Shown here: positions 8,762-16,894 of the stretch, piece after piece | Numbering within the stretch: position 1 is the stretch's first letter | Layout of the letters: each line of letters opens with the position of its first letter | NCBI GenBank assembly: GCA_934096235.1 | Contig: CAKOLO010000001.1 | Location: forward strand, 124,001 to 188,000 | Origin: an uncultured Bacilli bacterium | Lineage (GTDB): Bacteria; Bacillota_I; Bacilli_A; RF39; UBA660 | Length of the DNA: 64,000 nt | Reading direction: 5' to 3' | The notes under the pieces: model-generated | Databases searched by the model: none | Told to the model about the DNA's origin: nothing | Seen by the model: the letters and a program-made list of their open reading frames with translations, nothing else | Translations under genes and position numbers: made by a program

Positions 8762-9807
8762 TGATAAGAAAAACATATGAATTAATAAATTTAAAAAAAC
8801 TAGAAAACAACGTAAAGAAAATAGTTAATTCATCAAATGATTATAAATATCATATCGCAGTAGTAAAAGCAAACTGCTACGGACTTGGTATTAAATGTGT
8901 TAAAAGTATATTGCTAGGTGGTGCAAACTATCTAGCAGTTTCTTCTTTAGAAGAAGCATTAAAAATAAGAAAATTAACAAACACTAGAATACTTGTATTA
9001 GAACCAATAGATATAAAATATATAAATAAAGCTTTTAAAAACAATATAACACTAACTATCTCATCACTAGAATATTTAAATAAAATAAAAGAGCAAGAAT
9101 TTACTTGTCATTTAAAAATAAATACTGGAATGAACAGATTAGGTATAAGTAGTAGAAAAGAATTAAATGAAATCTATAATATTCTAAAAAATTCAAATAT
9201 AACTATAGAAGGAATATATACACATATATATAAAAGTAGTGATAAAAAATTAACTAAAAAACAATTTGAAAAATTTGAAAATATCACACAAGATATAGAT
9301 TTAAATGAATTTGAAATAGTACATATTCCAAATAGTGAAACAATAACTAATTATAAAAAGAAAGATTATGTAAATGGATGCAGAATGGGTATTATAATGT
9401 ATGGTTTTAGTAATAATCTATCACTTGAATCAGTATTCACTTTAAAATCAAAAATAATAGAGATAAAACATATTAAAAAAGATGAAACAGTTGGCTATGA
9501 TGGTAATTATAAAGCATCAAAAGATGAGTTAATTGGAATTGTACCTATCGGATATGCAGATGGAATAATAAGAAAAAATACTGGAAGATACGTATACATA
9601 AATAATATAAAATATAAGATAATTGGCAATATATGTATGGATATGTTATTTGTTTTAATAGATGAAAAAGTAAAACTAAATGATGAAGTATTAATCATAA
9701 AAGATAACAACCATATAAATGAAATAGCTAAGTATTTAGATACAATTAACTACGAAATAATGTGTGATGTAAGTTCAAGAGTGGAAAGAAAATATATAGA
9801 AAGATAA
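8761..9807 (+). CDS. alr: Alanine racemase
   Basis: PLP enzyme that makes D-Ala for peptidoglycan. The ATG at 8761 shares bases with the mnmA stop; a start 15 bases earlier is inside mnmA and unlikely. The PLP lysine lies in AVVKANCYGLG (about residue 41); also seen are HLKINTGMNRLG, VPIGYADGI and GNICMDMLFV (C-terminal domain). 348 aa, normal length. Cell-wall role, in line with murC nearby. Confidence 0.93.
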   Translation: MIRKTYELINLKKLENNVKKIVNSSNDYKYHIAVVKANCYGLGIKCVKSILLGGANYLAVSSLEEALKIRKLTNTRILVLEPIDIKYINKAFKNNITLTISSLEYLNKIKEQEFTCHLKINTGMNRLGISSRKELNEIYNILKNSNITIEGIYTHIYKSSDKKLTKKQFEKFENITQDIDLNEFEIVHIPNSETITNYKKKDYVNGCRMGIIMYGFSNNLSLESVFTLKSKIIEIKHIKKDETVGYDGNYKASKDELIGIVPIGYADGIIRKNTGRYVYINNIKYKIIGNICMDMLFVLIDEKVKLNDEVLIIKDNNHINEIAKYLDTINYEIMCDVSSRVERKYIER

Positions 9808-9828
9808 CGTTTGTTATCTTTTTTCTTT
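9800..9828 (+). terminator. Terminator of the mnmA-alr operon
   Basis: AAAGATAAC, GTTT, GTTATCTTTTTT. Confidence 0.8.
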
Positions 9829-9858
9829 ATGCTATAATATAAATATAAAGGAGAATAT

Positions 9859-10764
9859 ATGAACAAAGTAATAATAATAGGCTGTGGAAATGTAGGAATG
9901 AGTTATGCATTTTCACTATTAAACCAAAATACTAATGTAAATGAATTAGTATTAATTGATATAAATAAAGAAAGAATTATCGGAGAAGCAATGGATCTTA
10001 ATCATTGTCTAGCATTTAGTCCTTCTAAAATAGATATAAGAGTAGGTGACTATTCAGATTGTAGAGATGCTAAACTAATTGTAATTGCTGCAGGTGCTAA
10101 TCAAAATCCAGGTGAAACAAGAATGGACTTAATCAACAAAAACTCAAAGATATTTAAATCAATCATAACAGAAGTAATGAATAATGGCTTCAAAGGATAT
10201 TTCTTAGTAGCAACTAATCCACTTGATATAATGACTTACATAACATATAAATATTCTAAAATGAAACCAAATAAAGTAATAGGTTCAGGTACAAGTTTAG
10301 ATACAGCAAGACTAAGATATATAGTAGGAGAAAAAGTAAGCATTAATCCTAAAAGCATACATACATATGTTATTGGTGAACATGGAGACTCAGAATTTGT
10401 TCTTTGGAGTTCAGCATTAATTGGAAGCGAAAAAATAGATAAATATCTTACCTTAGATGAAATGAACCAAATAGAAAATGATGTTAGAAATGCAGCATAT
10501 GAAATAATAGATAGAAAAGGCGCTACATACTATGGTATAGCCATGTGTCTTACAAGAATAACAAATGCAATATTAAATAATGAAAATACAATTATAACAG
10601 TATCAAGCTATGATGAAGAGAATGATATTTATTTTAGTACACCAAGTGTTATAAACAAAGATGGTGCTATTAAAAAAATGAAAGTAGAACTTAATAAAAC
10701 AGAACAAGATAAACTTGATAATTCAATTAATGTTATAAAAGACGCTATTAAAAGAATAAAATAA
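9859..10764 (+). CDS. ldh: L-lactate dehydrogenase
   Basis: Reduces pyruvate to lactate with NADH, regenerating NAD in fermentation. Rossmann motif IGCGNVGMSYAFSLL at the N terminus; active-site loop QNPGETRMDL, typical of LDH rather than malate dehydrogenase; ATNPLDIM; substrate Arg in DTARLRYIV; catalytic His in VIGEHGDSEFVLWSS. 301 aa. TATAAT around 9833 and AAAGGAGA before ATG 9859. Suggests a lactate-producing fermenter. Confidence 0.94.
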   Translation: MNKVIIIGCGNVGMSYAFSLLNQNTNVNELVLIDINKERIIGEAMDLNHCLAFSPSKIDIRVGDYSDCRDAKLIVIAAGANQNPGETRMDLINKNSKIFKSIITEVMNNGFKGYFLVATNPLDIMTYITYKYSKMKPNKVIGSGTSLDTARLRYIVGEKVSINPKSIHTYVIGEHGDSEFVLWSSALIGSEKIDKYLTLDEMNQIENDVRNAAYEIIDRKGATYYGIAMCLTRITNAILNNENTIITVSSYDEENDIYFSTPSVINKDGAIKKMKVELNKTEQDKLDNSINVIKDAIKRIK

Positions 10765-10776
10765 AAGGAATTAAAA

Positions 10777-11151
10777 ACGGAAAATAAAACAAGTAATAAA
10801 AAATTAATAATTATAATTGTAATCATGGCATTAATAATAACTGGATTAGTAGGTTACATTATATATGATCATAAAGATATAAAAGATAATAAAATACCTG
10901 AAATAAATAATAAAGAAAACAATAATACAACCAAGAATGAAAACAATGAAAATCCAAAAGAAGAAAATGAAATAATTGAAAGTTCAATAACTAAAGAAAA
11001 ATCAAAATGGTACACACAAATTAATTTCATTTATAAGAACAAACTGATTATTAAGACAAAAAGGACAATTAATATACAAATTGTTCTTTTTATATACAGT
11101 CATTGGGTAAAATTCTTTATCAAGAATCACAAAAGAAATTCAAGAAAATAA
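10777..11151 (+). pseudogene. Decayed single-pass membrane protein, start codon lost
   Basis: Reading from the ACG at 10777, the frame gives ENKTSNKKLIIIIVIMALII, then TGLVGYIIYDHK: a textbook cytoplasmic head plus one membrane helix, then an Asn/Glu-rich linker. AAAAGGA sits at the right distance from the ACG, so an ATG to ACG change is likely. The first ATG (10825) lies inside the helix. The 3' end runs through the terminator hairpin at 11058-11092, so the frame there has probably shifted too. Lies 12 bases after ldh. A non-canonical ACG start is the alternative. Confidence 0.45.
11058..11092 (+). terminator. Terminator within the 3' end of the decayed gene
   Basis: AAGGACAATT and AATTGTTCTT arms followed by T tract. 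An active gene would be expected to stop before it. Confidence 0.6.
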
Positions 11152-11188
11152 TTTAAACTAAAATTTTAAAAATATTTCTCTTCTATCA

Positions 11189-11216
11189 TTGACAAATAAG
11201 TGTAAAGTGTTATACA
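11189..11216 (+). promoter_or_regulatory. Sigma-A type promoter
   Basis: TTGACA, a 16-base spacer and TATACA, upstream of the HTH regulator gene. Confidence 0.7.
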
Positions 11217-11249
11217 ATTAATGTGTAGAGTAGAGGAGTGATTAGACAA

Positions 11250-12017
11250 ATGAAAGAATTAAACAAGTTGTTAGGTGAAATAGGAATTTCTAAAGTTAAA
11301 TTAGCTAAATATTTAGGTGTTTCTAGACAAATGATTTATAATTACTTAGAATTAGATTCACTAAATAAATGGCCACAAGAAAAAAGATTATTATTATTAA
11401 AATTATTAGATATAGAAGATGGTAGCGAAAAAGCTATTAAAAGTATTAAAGTTACAAGTGAATATTTAGAAAATGTAGAAGCAAGATTAAATCAAAATGT
11501 AAAAGACCCAAATAATCAAGTATTCAATTATAAGAATCTTACTAAAGAAGAACAAGAATTACTAAATGATTTAATATTCTTAATTAAAGAAAAATTCACA
11601 GAAGAAAAAACTAAAGATACATATTATACATTCTTATATTTATATCACGTACTTCAATCACTTGAAAATGTACAAGAGATTAAATATATATTCGCATATC
11701 TTTCTAAGAAAACAGGATTTACTAATCCAAATGAATTTAAATTCAATGAAACTAAACAATTCATATTAGAAAGTATTATATTCACAGCATTCAATCTATA
11801 TAATAATGGAGGAGCTTCTAGATCTAAATTAACTGAATCTCATAATAGATTCGTTCAAGAAATTGAAAATGATAAAGAAGAAAAACTTAGTAGAACTCAA
11901 CAACTAAATACAGTTAAAATTCAAGCATTAAAAGAACTAGGATACACTGAAATTAATAAAGATAATGCATCAGAAGTTCTAAATAGAATGGCTGAAATAG
12001 AATCAAGAAAAGTTTGA
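11250..12017 (+). CDS. HTH-domain protein, 255 aa
   Basis: The N terminus has a Cro/XRE-like helix-turn-helix (about residues 1-40: ISKVKLAKYLGVSRQMIYNY), so it probably binds DNA. The rest is mostly helical, without recognised domains (YTFLYLYHVLQSLENVQEIK, FILESIIFTAFNLYNNGG). The ATG at 11250 is preferred to the GTG at 11238, which overlaps the AGAGGAG ribosome site. Own promoter and terminator. It lies 350 bases left of the prophage; its A-rich codons match the host, so it is probably chromosomal. Confidence 0.75.
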   Translation: MKELNKLLGEIGISKVKLAKYLGVSRQMIYNYLELDSLNKWPQEKRLLLLKLLDIEDGSEKAIKSIKVTSEYLENVEARLNQNVKDPNNQVFNYKNLTKEEQELLNDLIFLIKEKFTEEKTKDTYYTFLYLYHVLQSLENVQEIKYIFAYLSKKTGFTNPNEFKFNETKQFILESIIFTAFNLYNNGGASRSKLTESHNRFVQEIENDKEEKLSRTQQLNTVKIQALKELGYTEINKDNASEVLNRMAEIESRKV

Positions 12018-12022
12018 TATTA

Positions 12023-12047
12023 AGAGCATCACAAAGATGCTTTTTTA
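12023..12047 (+). terminator. Terminator after the HTH gene
   Basis: AGCATC, ACAAA, GATGCTTTTTT. Confidence 0.8.
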
Positions 12048-12181
12048 ATATAAGCTATTTGCAAGAAGAGTAGAGTAATTCACCATAAAAAGGCCTACAA
12101 TACAAATATTTAATATTACTAATTATATATAAAAATTAAAAAATATTAATTTATAATATTATTTTTTATAATAATTTAAAA

Positions 12182-12265
12182 TTATTTTCTAAGTAATTTA
12201 GATTTCCTAATAAAAGAAATTTTTAAATTAATTTTAATTCTAAATAACTCAATATAAATTTTCAT
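12182..12265 (-). CDS. Possible 27-residue basic peptide
   Basis: MKIYIELFRIKINLKISFIR then KSKLLRK, preceded by GAGGTG at good spacing. It lies in the 315-base spacer between the HTH gene and the attL repeat; nothing else is seen there. It is very short and AT-rich, so it may be chance; an amphipathic cationic peptide is the only reading offered. Confidence 0.3.
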   Translation of the reverse strand: MKIYIELFRIKINLKISFIRKSKLLRK

Positions 12266-12363
12266 TGTAAACACCTCGATAATCTACAAATATAAACTTG
12301 AAAACGAAGTTTAATTTATTGTATTATATATATATAAAATCATTATAATACAAAAGAAAATGA

Positions 12364-12391
12364 ACTTCCAATAATATATGTTAAGCAAAAC
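12364..12391 (+). other. attL, dif-like site (degenerate right half)
   Basis: XerC-type arm ACTTCCAATAA and centre TATATG are identical to the right-hand site. The XerD-type arm differs (TTAAGCAAAAC). This is the pattern expected when a phage brings a partial dif site. Confidence 0.75.
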
Positions 12392-12421
12392 CCTTGTATT
12401 TATTGGAAAAAAATGTAAAAT

Positions 12422-12448
12422 GTACGAATGACTTTTCGTACTTTTTTT
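12422..12448 (+). terminator. Terminator at the left end of the prophage
   Basis: GTACGAA and TTCGTAC arms, then seven T. In the circular phage it would follow the 20359 gene across attP and so end the phage transcript. Confidence 0.75.
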
Positions 12449-12501
12449 GTATAGTATTTCTTTACAAAAAAGTTACTTATTTGTAGAGAGGAGTTTTGTT
12501 T

Positions 12502-12765
12502 ATGATTGAAAAAGAGTGTCGTGTTATTTATGTTAAAACTTATGATTTTACTGATAAAGATTCTAACAAGCACGTTAGCGGTGCTAATGTATCTTATATC
12601 TGGAATGAGCCATGCACTAAAGAAAATGAAAAAGGCTTTAGAGTTATGTTCGGTAAGTTGCCAATTGATAAAGCATTAAAAATAATTGATAATTTGCCTG
12701 CAGATGTAACAGGTATATTTGAATTATCATCTAGTAATGAATTAAAATTAGTTGATTTTAAATAG
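12502..12765 (+). CDS. Phage protein, candidate ssDNA-binding protein
   Basis: 87 residues, start ATG 12502 after AGAGGAG. No family recognised with certainty. The length equals that of the Ff gene V ssDNA-binding protein, and the likely beta-rich, aromatic make-up (CRVIYVKTYDF, GANVSYIWNEPC, GFRVMFGKLP) could form an OB fold. First gene of the prophage and in the same orientation as all major phage genes. The role is inferred from size and position only. Confidence 0.5.
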   Translation: MIEKECRVIYVKTYDFTDKDSNKHVSGANVSYIWNEPCTKENEKGFRVMFGKLPIDKALKIIDNLPADVTGIFELSSSNELKLVDFK

Positions 12766-12803
12766 TATAATATTAATATTTTAGCGAAAAGGGGGTGTCT
12801 AGA

Positions 12804-13271
12804 ATGTTTTTATTAGATGATTCACAATATAAAATGTGTGATTCTGATGTAGTTGCATTGATTAAAGTTCAAACTGCTAATTACAAAAATATTCATAATA
12901 AATGTATGAATTTGTTAACACCAAAAGAAAGAAATTTATTTAATTCTTTCTTTGAAGAAAATAAAAAAATATTTATTAGTAATCTTTCTCAAGTTGATAA
13001 TGGTAAATACATTACACTATTTATTCCTCAATTTGAGATAAAGGAATGCTTAACTAAACATATTAATCATAAGTATGAAATTGTATATTTAAAGCAAAAT
13101 AATGAATTATTTTGCAAAGAATATGATTTTCTTCCTCGTGTTGTTGAATTTGGTAATTTTGAAACACATAGAGTCGATGAATACATTGGTTGTCATAACG
13201 GATATGGTTGGGAAATCATTTCCGCACGTATTGTGAATAAAACGTATTGGTCTAGAGAAGTCTTATATTAG
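12804..13271 (+). CDS. Phage protein of unknown function, 155 aa
   Basis: Not recognised. ATG 12804 follows AAAAGGGGG at 8 bases; the in-frame GTG at 12795 is inside that ribosome site and is rejected. Soluble, no signal peptide, five Cys. Near the C terminus is a His/Gly/Trp-rich stretch (YIGCHNGYGWEIISARIV). Its place between the putative ssDNA-binding protein and the coat gene would suit replication or regulation, but nothing visible decides. Confidence 0.6.
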   Translation: MFLLDDSQYKMCDSDVVALIKVQTANYKNIHNKCMNLLTPKERNLFNSFFEENKKIFISNLSQVDNGKYITLFIPQFEIKECLTKHINHKYEIVYLKQNNELFCKEYDFLPRVVEFGNFETHRVDEYIGCHNGYGWEIISARIVNKTYWSREVLY

Positions 13272-13317
13272 ATTTCTTAGATATAAAAATATTTTTATGG
13301 AAAGGAGTCCAATTATT

Positions 13318-13530
13318 ATGCTAATAATGGAAACTGCTGCTACTGCTGCTACTAGTTCACAAGTTACTGCTGTATTAGAAGTTTTAGGTGCAGTATTTAC
13401 TTATCTAGTCGGAAAAATTGGAAATATAGTTGAATTAATTATGGGTCAACCTTTATTATTAATTCCTATTGGTATAACTATCGGTTATGCTATCTTTAGA
13501 TTTTTCCGTATGATTTTTAGATTAGCTTAG
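13318..13530 (+). CDS. Candidate major coat protein (pVIII-like)
   Basis: 70 residues from ATG 13318, preceded by a strong GGAAAGGAG. Acidic/Ala-Thr-rich head (ETAATAATSSQ), a hydrophobic helix (about 16-40), a second helix (about 46-62) and a basic tail (RFFRMIFRLA), the charge layout of filamentous coat proteins. A head ending in AATSS could be trimmed. There is no classical Lys-rich signal peptide. Position just before the tRNA-like element and the large surface protein supports a virion role. Function inferred. Confidence 0.6.
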   Translation: MLIMETAATAATSSQVTAVLEVLGAVFTYLVGKIGNIVELIMGQPLLLIPIGITIGYAIFRFFRMIFRLA

Positions 13531-13551
13531 CTGATTGGGGGTGTATTAATT

Positions 13552-13704
13552 ATGAATATTGATAATTTAAATACTTTAATTAATTGTATTTCAATTTTAA
13601 TTAAAGATGTAGAAGAAAGTGATGATTTAATTGTTTTATCTTTATTTACTGATTTTTTAGTAAAAAAAAGAAATGTTGTTGCTTTAAATAATATTAAAAA
13701 ATAA
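13552..13704 (+). CDS. Small phage protein, 50 aa
   Basis: MNIDNLNTLINCISILIKDV then EESDDLIVLSLFTDFLVKKR and a short tail. GGGGGTG ribosome site. Amphipathic helices, no clear membrane segment. Unknown role. Confidence 0.5.
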   Translation: MNIDNLNTLINCISILIKDVEESDDLIVLSLFTDFLVKKRNVVALNNIKK

Positions 13705-13711
13705 TTATGTT

Positions 13712-13808
13712 CTTCGGGTAGCTTAACTGGATAAAGCTTGTATCGTTATAATCGGGAATATGATACTTAATGCCACGATTGATGTTGGTTCGAATCCAAC
13801 TCCGAAGT
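13712..13808 (+). ncRNA. tRNA-like element with enlarged anticodon region
   Basis: Acceptor CTTCGGG pairs with TCCGAAG (7 bp, one G-T); TA linker; D arm GCTT / AACTGGATA / AAGC; T arm GTTGG / TTCGAAT / CCAAC with the invariant TTCGA. About 46 bases separate the D and T arms; 23 would be normal, or 33-39 with a long variable arm. A five-pair stem ATCGT / ACGAT could close this region with a 28-base loop, or GTATC / GATAC an inner one; neither gives a clean 7-base anticodon loop. CCA is not encoded, unlike the three host tRNAs here. A degenerate or intron-bearing tRNA, or a tRNA mimic. Confidence 0.55.
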
Positions 13809-13833
13809 CATAATTAATGTGTGAGGTTAATTT

Positions 13834-14001
13834 ATGATAAATTTTTTACTTGGTATGTTTACTACTAGTACAATTTTATTAATTATATTTATTTTAAAAT
13901 TTTGTGATTTTAATGTTAAAGGAAAAACAAAAATAACAGAGGATGAAGTTAAAAAAATGCCTGCTGATAAGGCAATTGATAAAGCTGATTTTTTTAGATA
14001 G
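13834..14001 (+). CDS. Small phage membrane protein, 55 aa
   Basis: MINFLLGMFTTSTILLIIFI is one membrane helix, followed by a charged cytoplasmic tail (KGKTKITEDEVKKMPADKA). GTGAGG ribosome site. Comparable in size with pVII/pIX/pVI-type minor proteins; role unassigned. Confidence 0.55.
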   Translation: MINFLLGMFTTSTILLIIFILKFCDFNVKGKTKITEDEVKKMPADKAIDKADFFR

Positions 14002-14014
14002 AAAGTGAGGAAAA

Positions 14015-15499
14015 ATGAAAAAGTTATTTATTTCTATTAGTTTGGTTATAAGTTGTTTTTTCTTTTTTAATACTTGTAATGTTGATGCTGCTGTTAATTT
14101 TACTTTAGATTATGACATTAACGAGCATTTTAATTATTTTTATGAGCAAAAAGAGAATACTCCTTTTTATCAGTTTTTAATTTCACAAGGTTATTCTTTT
14201 TTTACTGATTTTTTAAAAAGTTTTAAAAACGATTTTAGTTATGTTTACATTTTATATACCAGTGATATTCCATCAGATACCTTATCTGATATACCTGTGG
14301 ATGCAAAATATGCTGTTGTGTTAACTTCATATGGTAGTTATCGTTTATATTATAATGCTTCTAAATTTCGTGTTGATGTTTCTAGAACTGGTTTAGGTGC
14401 ATCAAATGATATGAGAATTATTTTCTTTGATGAAAATGCTCATGTTATTAGTTCGACATATATATCTAAAGTTGGAGCTCGTTTATTTAGTTTTATTACT
14501 GAAGATGTCACTTATGTTTTAAGTTTTTTATATTATGGTTATGATTTTAGTTATGCAAGTGATTCTAATTCTAAACCTGATGTTCGTTTAACTCGTTTAA
14601 AGGTTAATAATATTTATTATAATATTAAGGATTTAAATACTAGAAATAATTTTTTAAATTTCTGGTCAAATTTAGGTAATATCTTTTTTAATGATTCTAA
14701 TATGAAAAATTTAAATGATATTGGTTTATCCTTTTTTTTAAATAATTATTATATTACTTCATCAAAAGATGGCTTATCATTATATAATATCTTAAATTAT
14801 AATTCTTTGGCTTCTTTAAATGTTCCTGATAATTATTCTTCTCAGTCATTTAGTTATGATTCAAGATATTTACTTGTTCCAAATAATTTATCATGTTCTT
14901 TATCCGAATCGCTTTTATATTTTAGTACAAGTGATATTAATTCTATTAATTTTGTTAATTATTCTTATTTAACAGATAACATATCTTTTAAAGATATTAA
15001 TGGTTTTTCTTTTAAGTTAAAAAAACCTAATAGTATTGAAGCTTTATCTTTGAATAATTTTATTTCAAGTGATTCTAAAATTACTGATTATATTTATTTA
15101 ATTTATTCTGATGATAATTTTTCTGCAAATACTATTTATTATAATCCGGAGTGTTATTCAGTTTATTCTACAGTTTCTAATGTTGAAATTAATTTTAAAA
15201 ATATTAATTCAGGTAATGATGTTACATTATCTCCTGGAGAACTTCAATTAATTATTAATAGTTCAAATGAATTTCATGATTCTTTATCATCTTCTACTTC
15301 TGATTATACAAATTTAGATATTGCTTCAATAATATCTGGTGCATGGAATGGTGCTAAAACATTTATAAGTGCTAGTTATTATATTGTATCTATGACTTCT
15401 ACTTTATTTGTTTTGTTACCTTCATCAGTTAGTTCATTAATATTGTGTGTGTTTACTTTAGGTATGCTTATTATTTTATGGAAAGTTTTTCGAAGTTAG
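14015..15499 (+). CDS. Large secreted, C-terminally anchored phage protein (pIII-like adsorption candidate)
   Basis: 494 residues. Sec signal peptide (MKKLFISISLVISCFFFFNT, with cleavage likely near VDAA), about 400 residues of Ser/Tyr/Asn-rich extracellular sequence, then a hydrophobic anchor (about 445-490) ending WKVFRS. This topology, and being the largest virion-type gene upstream of the Zot-like ATPase, matches the receptor-binding protein pIII. No known adsorption domain is recognised. GTGAGG ribosome site before ATG 14015. T-rich codons as in the rest of the phage. Role inferred from topology. Confidence 0.65.
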   Translation: MKKLFISISLVISCFFFFNTCNVDAAVNFTLDYDINEHFNYFYEQKENTPFYQFLISQGYSFFTDFLKSFKNDFSYVYILYTSDIPSDTLSDIPVDAKYAVVLTSYGSYRLYYNASKFRVDVSRTGLGASNDMRIIFFDENAHVISSTYISKVGARLFSFITEDVTYVLSFLYYGYDFSYASDSNSKPDVRLTRLKVNNIYYNIKDLNTRNNFLNFWSNLGNIFFNDSNMKNLNDIGLSFFLNNYYITSSKDGLSLYNILNYNSLASLNVPDNYSSQSFSYDSRYLLVPNNLSCSLSESLLYFSTSDINSINFVNYSYLTDNISFKDINGFSFKLKKPNSIEALSLNNFISSDSKITDYIYLIYSDDNFSANTIYYNPECYSVYSTVSNVEINFKNINSGNDVTLSPGELQLIINSSNEFHDSLSSSTSDYTNLDIASIISGAWNGAKTFISASYYIVSMTSTLFVLLPSSVSSLILCVFTLGMLIILWKVFRS

Positions 15500-15507
15500 G
15501 AGGTTAT

Positions 15508-15669
15508 ATGATTAATTCATTTTATGATATTAGTCTTTTAATATTAGGCCAGTTGCCAAATCAATTTGCTTTTCTAAATGCAATATTTGCATTTATTTTG
15601 GCAATTGTATTTATGTTTATTGTGTTAACTCCATTTATTTTTATCTGGAAGTTCTTTTATAGGTGGTAG
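15508..15669 (+). CDS. Small phage membrane protein, 53 aa
   Basis: Start ATG 15508 with TTAGGAGG in front; the upstream frame extension overlaps the previous gene and is rejected. MINSFYDISLLILGQLPNQF is followed by a long hydrophobic helix and an aromatic/basic end (WKFFYRW). Minor virion protein candidate. Confidence 0.6.
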   Translation: MINSFYDISLLILGQLPNQFAFLNAIFAFILAIVFMFIVLTPFIFIWKFFYRW

Positions 15670-15670
15670 C

Positions 15671-15976
15671 ATGGAAGAAGTATTAAAATGGCTTTTTAAA
15701 ATGTTTTCTTATTTAGTTGAAAAAAGTTTATCTTGGAAGTTAGTAGGTGAATTTAGTATGTTACATTTTATTCTTGCTTTTTTACTTCTTACAGTTTTAC
15801 TTGAATTAATAAGTTTTGGTTTTATTCAGTCAGGTGGTACTGCTGAATATGTTGGTAATTTAAGAAGAAGTATACGTAATCAAGAAAATAGAAAAGATCG
15901 TAATCAATATAGAAAATATTATGATTCTTCTAAATATAATTTAATTAATAAAAAGACTGGAGAAATAAAAGAATGA
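15671..15976 (+). CDS. Phage membrane protein, 101 aa (pVI-like position)
   Basis: Amphipathic N-terminal helix (EEVLKWLFKMFSYLVEKSL), a membrane helix (about residues 30-52), then a very basic, Arg/Asn/Tyr-rich cytoplasmic tail (RRSIRNQENRKDRNQYRKYY). Begins 1 base after the previous stop and overlaps the next start by 4 bases, so it is coupled to both. The pVI slot next to the adsorption protein fits a tip protein; the basic tail could touch DNA. Inference only. Confidence 0.6.
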   Translation: MEEVLKWLFKMFSYLVEKSLSWKLVGEFSMLHFILAFLLLTVLLELISFGFIQSGGTAEYVGNLRRSIRNQENRKDRNQYRKYYDSSKYNLINKKTGEIKE

Positions 15977-16791
15977 AAAAGAGTTTATTTATTTTTGTTA
16001 GTTTATTTATTGGTCTAATTAGTGTTAATGCTAGTATGTATACAGGTTGGGAACATAGAGAAGTTACTGAACTTCCTGAGGCTTCAGCTGATACTAATGG
16101 CATTATTTATGATGTAAATGGTAAATATTATGTTTCTGAATTAGTTTCTTCTAATAATGAATTTTATTCAGTTAATGATATTTTAAAGTATAATGATGAA
16201 CTTATATTTCAAGATGATAATTTAAAAGAAAATGTTGTTGATTATTTAATTGAAAATAATTGTGTTGAGCAATCTAGTTCTTGTAAATTATTTGATTATT
16301 CAGGACGATATAAATATTATTTTGGTTTATATTATGTAGAATCAAGTATTAAGTATTATTATTATGATCAAACTGGTACATCAGCTTATACTGGCGATTT
16401 AAATTTTACAAGTGCTTCTACTTTTACTTATAAATTATATTTTATTAAGAATAATGAAACTTATCCAGCTAAGATTACAAATATATATAATAACTATTTA
16501 ACTAGTATTATGTTTAAATCTTTAGGATCTGTTTCTTATGAATGGAAGGAAATTGGATATTACGACTGGTTTGAATTTGATAAAAGCGATAGTGATTTTT
16601 ATTTATTTTATAATTTTACTGATATTTCAGAGTTTGATATATTTAGTTGGGTTAATTTTACAAGTTTTACTGATTTTGAAAAGATTTGCATAGTTTGTTT
16701 AGTTAATATTTTATATACTGTTGTTTTATTGCTTGTTATATATGTCTTTTTAAAAGCCTTTAACAAGCTCATATCGTGGTGTTTTAGGTAG
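15973..16791 (+). CDS. Second secreted, C-terminally anchored phage protein
   Basis: 272 residues: signal peptide (MKKSLFIFVSLFIGLISVNA), a Tyr-rich extracellular part with four Cys (NNCVEQSSSCKLFDYSGRY, plus later ones), and a C-terminal helix (about 238-262) with a basic end. Same topology as the 14015 product but no clear sequence likeness. The start ATG overlaps the 15671 stop. It may be a partner of the adsorption protein or a surface-exclusion protein. Confidence 0.6.
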   Translation: MKKSLFIFVSLFIGLISVNASMYTGWEHREVTELPEASADTNGIIYDVNGKYYVSELVSSNNEFYSVNDILKYNDELIFQDDNLKENVVDYLIENNCVEQSSSCKLFDYSGRYKYYFGLYYVESSIKYYYYDQTGTSAYTGDLNFTSASTFTYKLYFIKNNETYPAKITNIYNNYLTSIMFKSLGSVSYEWKEIGYYDWFEFDKSDSDFYLFYNFTDISEFDIFSWVNFTSFTDFEKICIVCLVNILYTVVLLLVIYVFLKAFNKLISWCFR

Positions 16792-16815
16792 GCACTATGA
16801 GCGTAAGCGAATATA

Positions 16816-16876
16816 GCGATTTATCGCGTATGAATGCATCGTGCATTCTATAAATGTTCTTTCATGGTGAAAGAAC
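16816..16876. repeat. Cluster of three perfect hairpins in the phage
   Basis: GCGAT/ATCGC (16816-16827), GAATGCA/TGCATTC (16832-16848) and GTTCTTTC/GAAAGAAC (16856-16876), packed in the only spacer between the two gene blocks. No T run follows, so a simple terminator is unlikely. A packaging signal or single-strand origin is possible. Confidence 0.65.
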
Positions 16877-16894
16877 AAAGAGAGGGTGTTATAT

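Noticed and set aside
12496..12501. TTG start of the 12502 gene
   Set aside because: It lies almost on the ribosome site; the ATG is better spaced.
13741..13790. Calling the tRNA-like element a functional tRNA with ATA (Tyr) anticodon
   Set aside because: A 4-of-5-pair arm around TTATAAT is possible, but flanking spacing is wrong and ATA anticodons are very rare.
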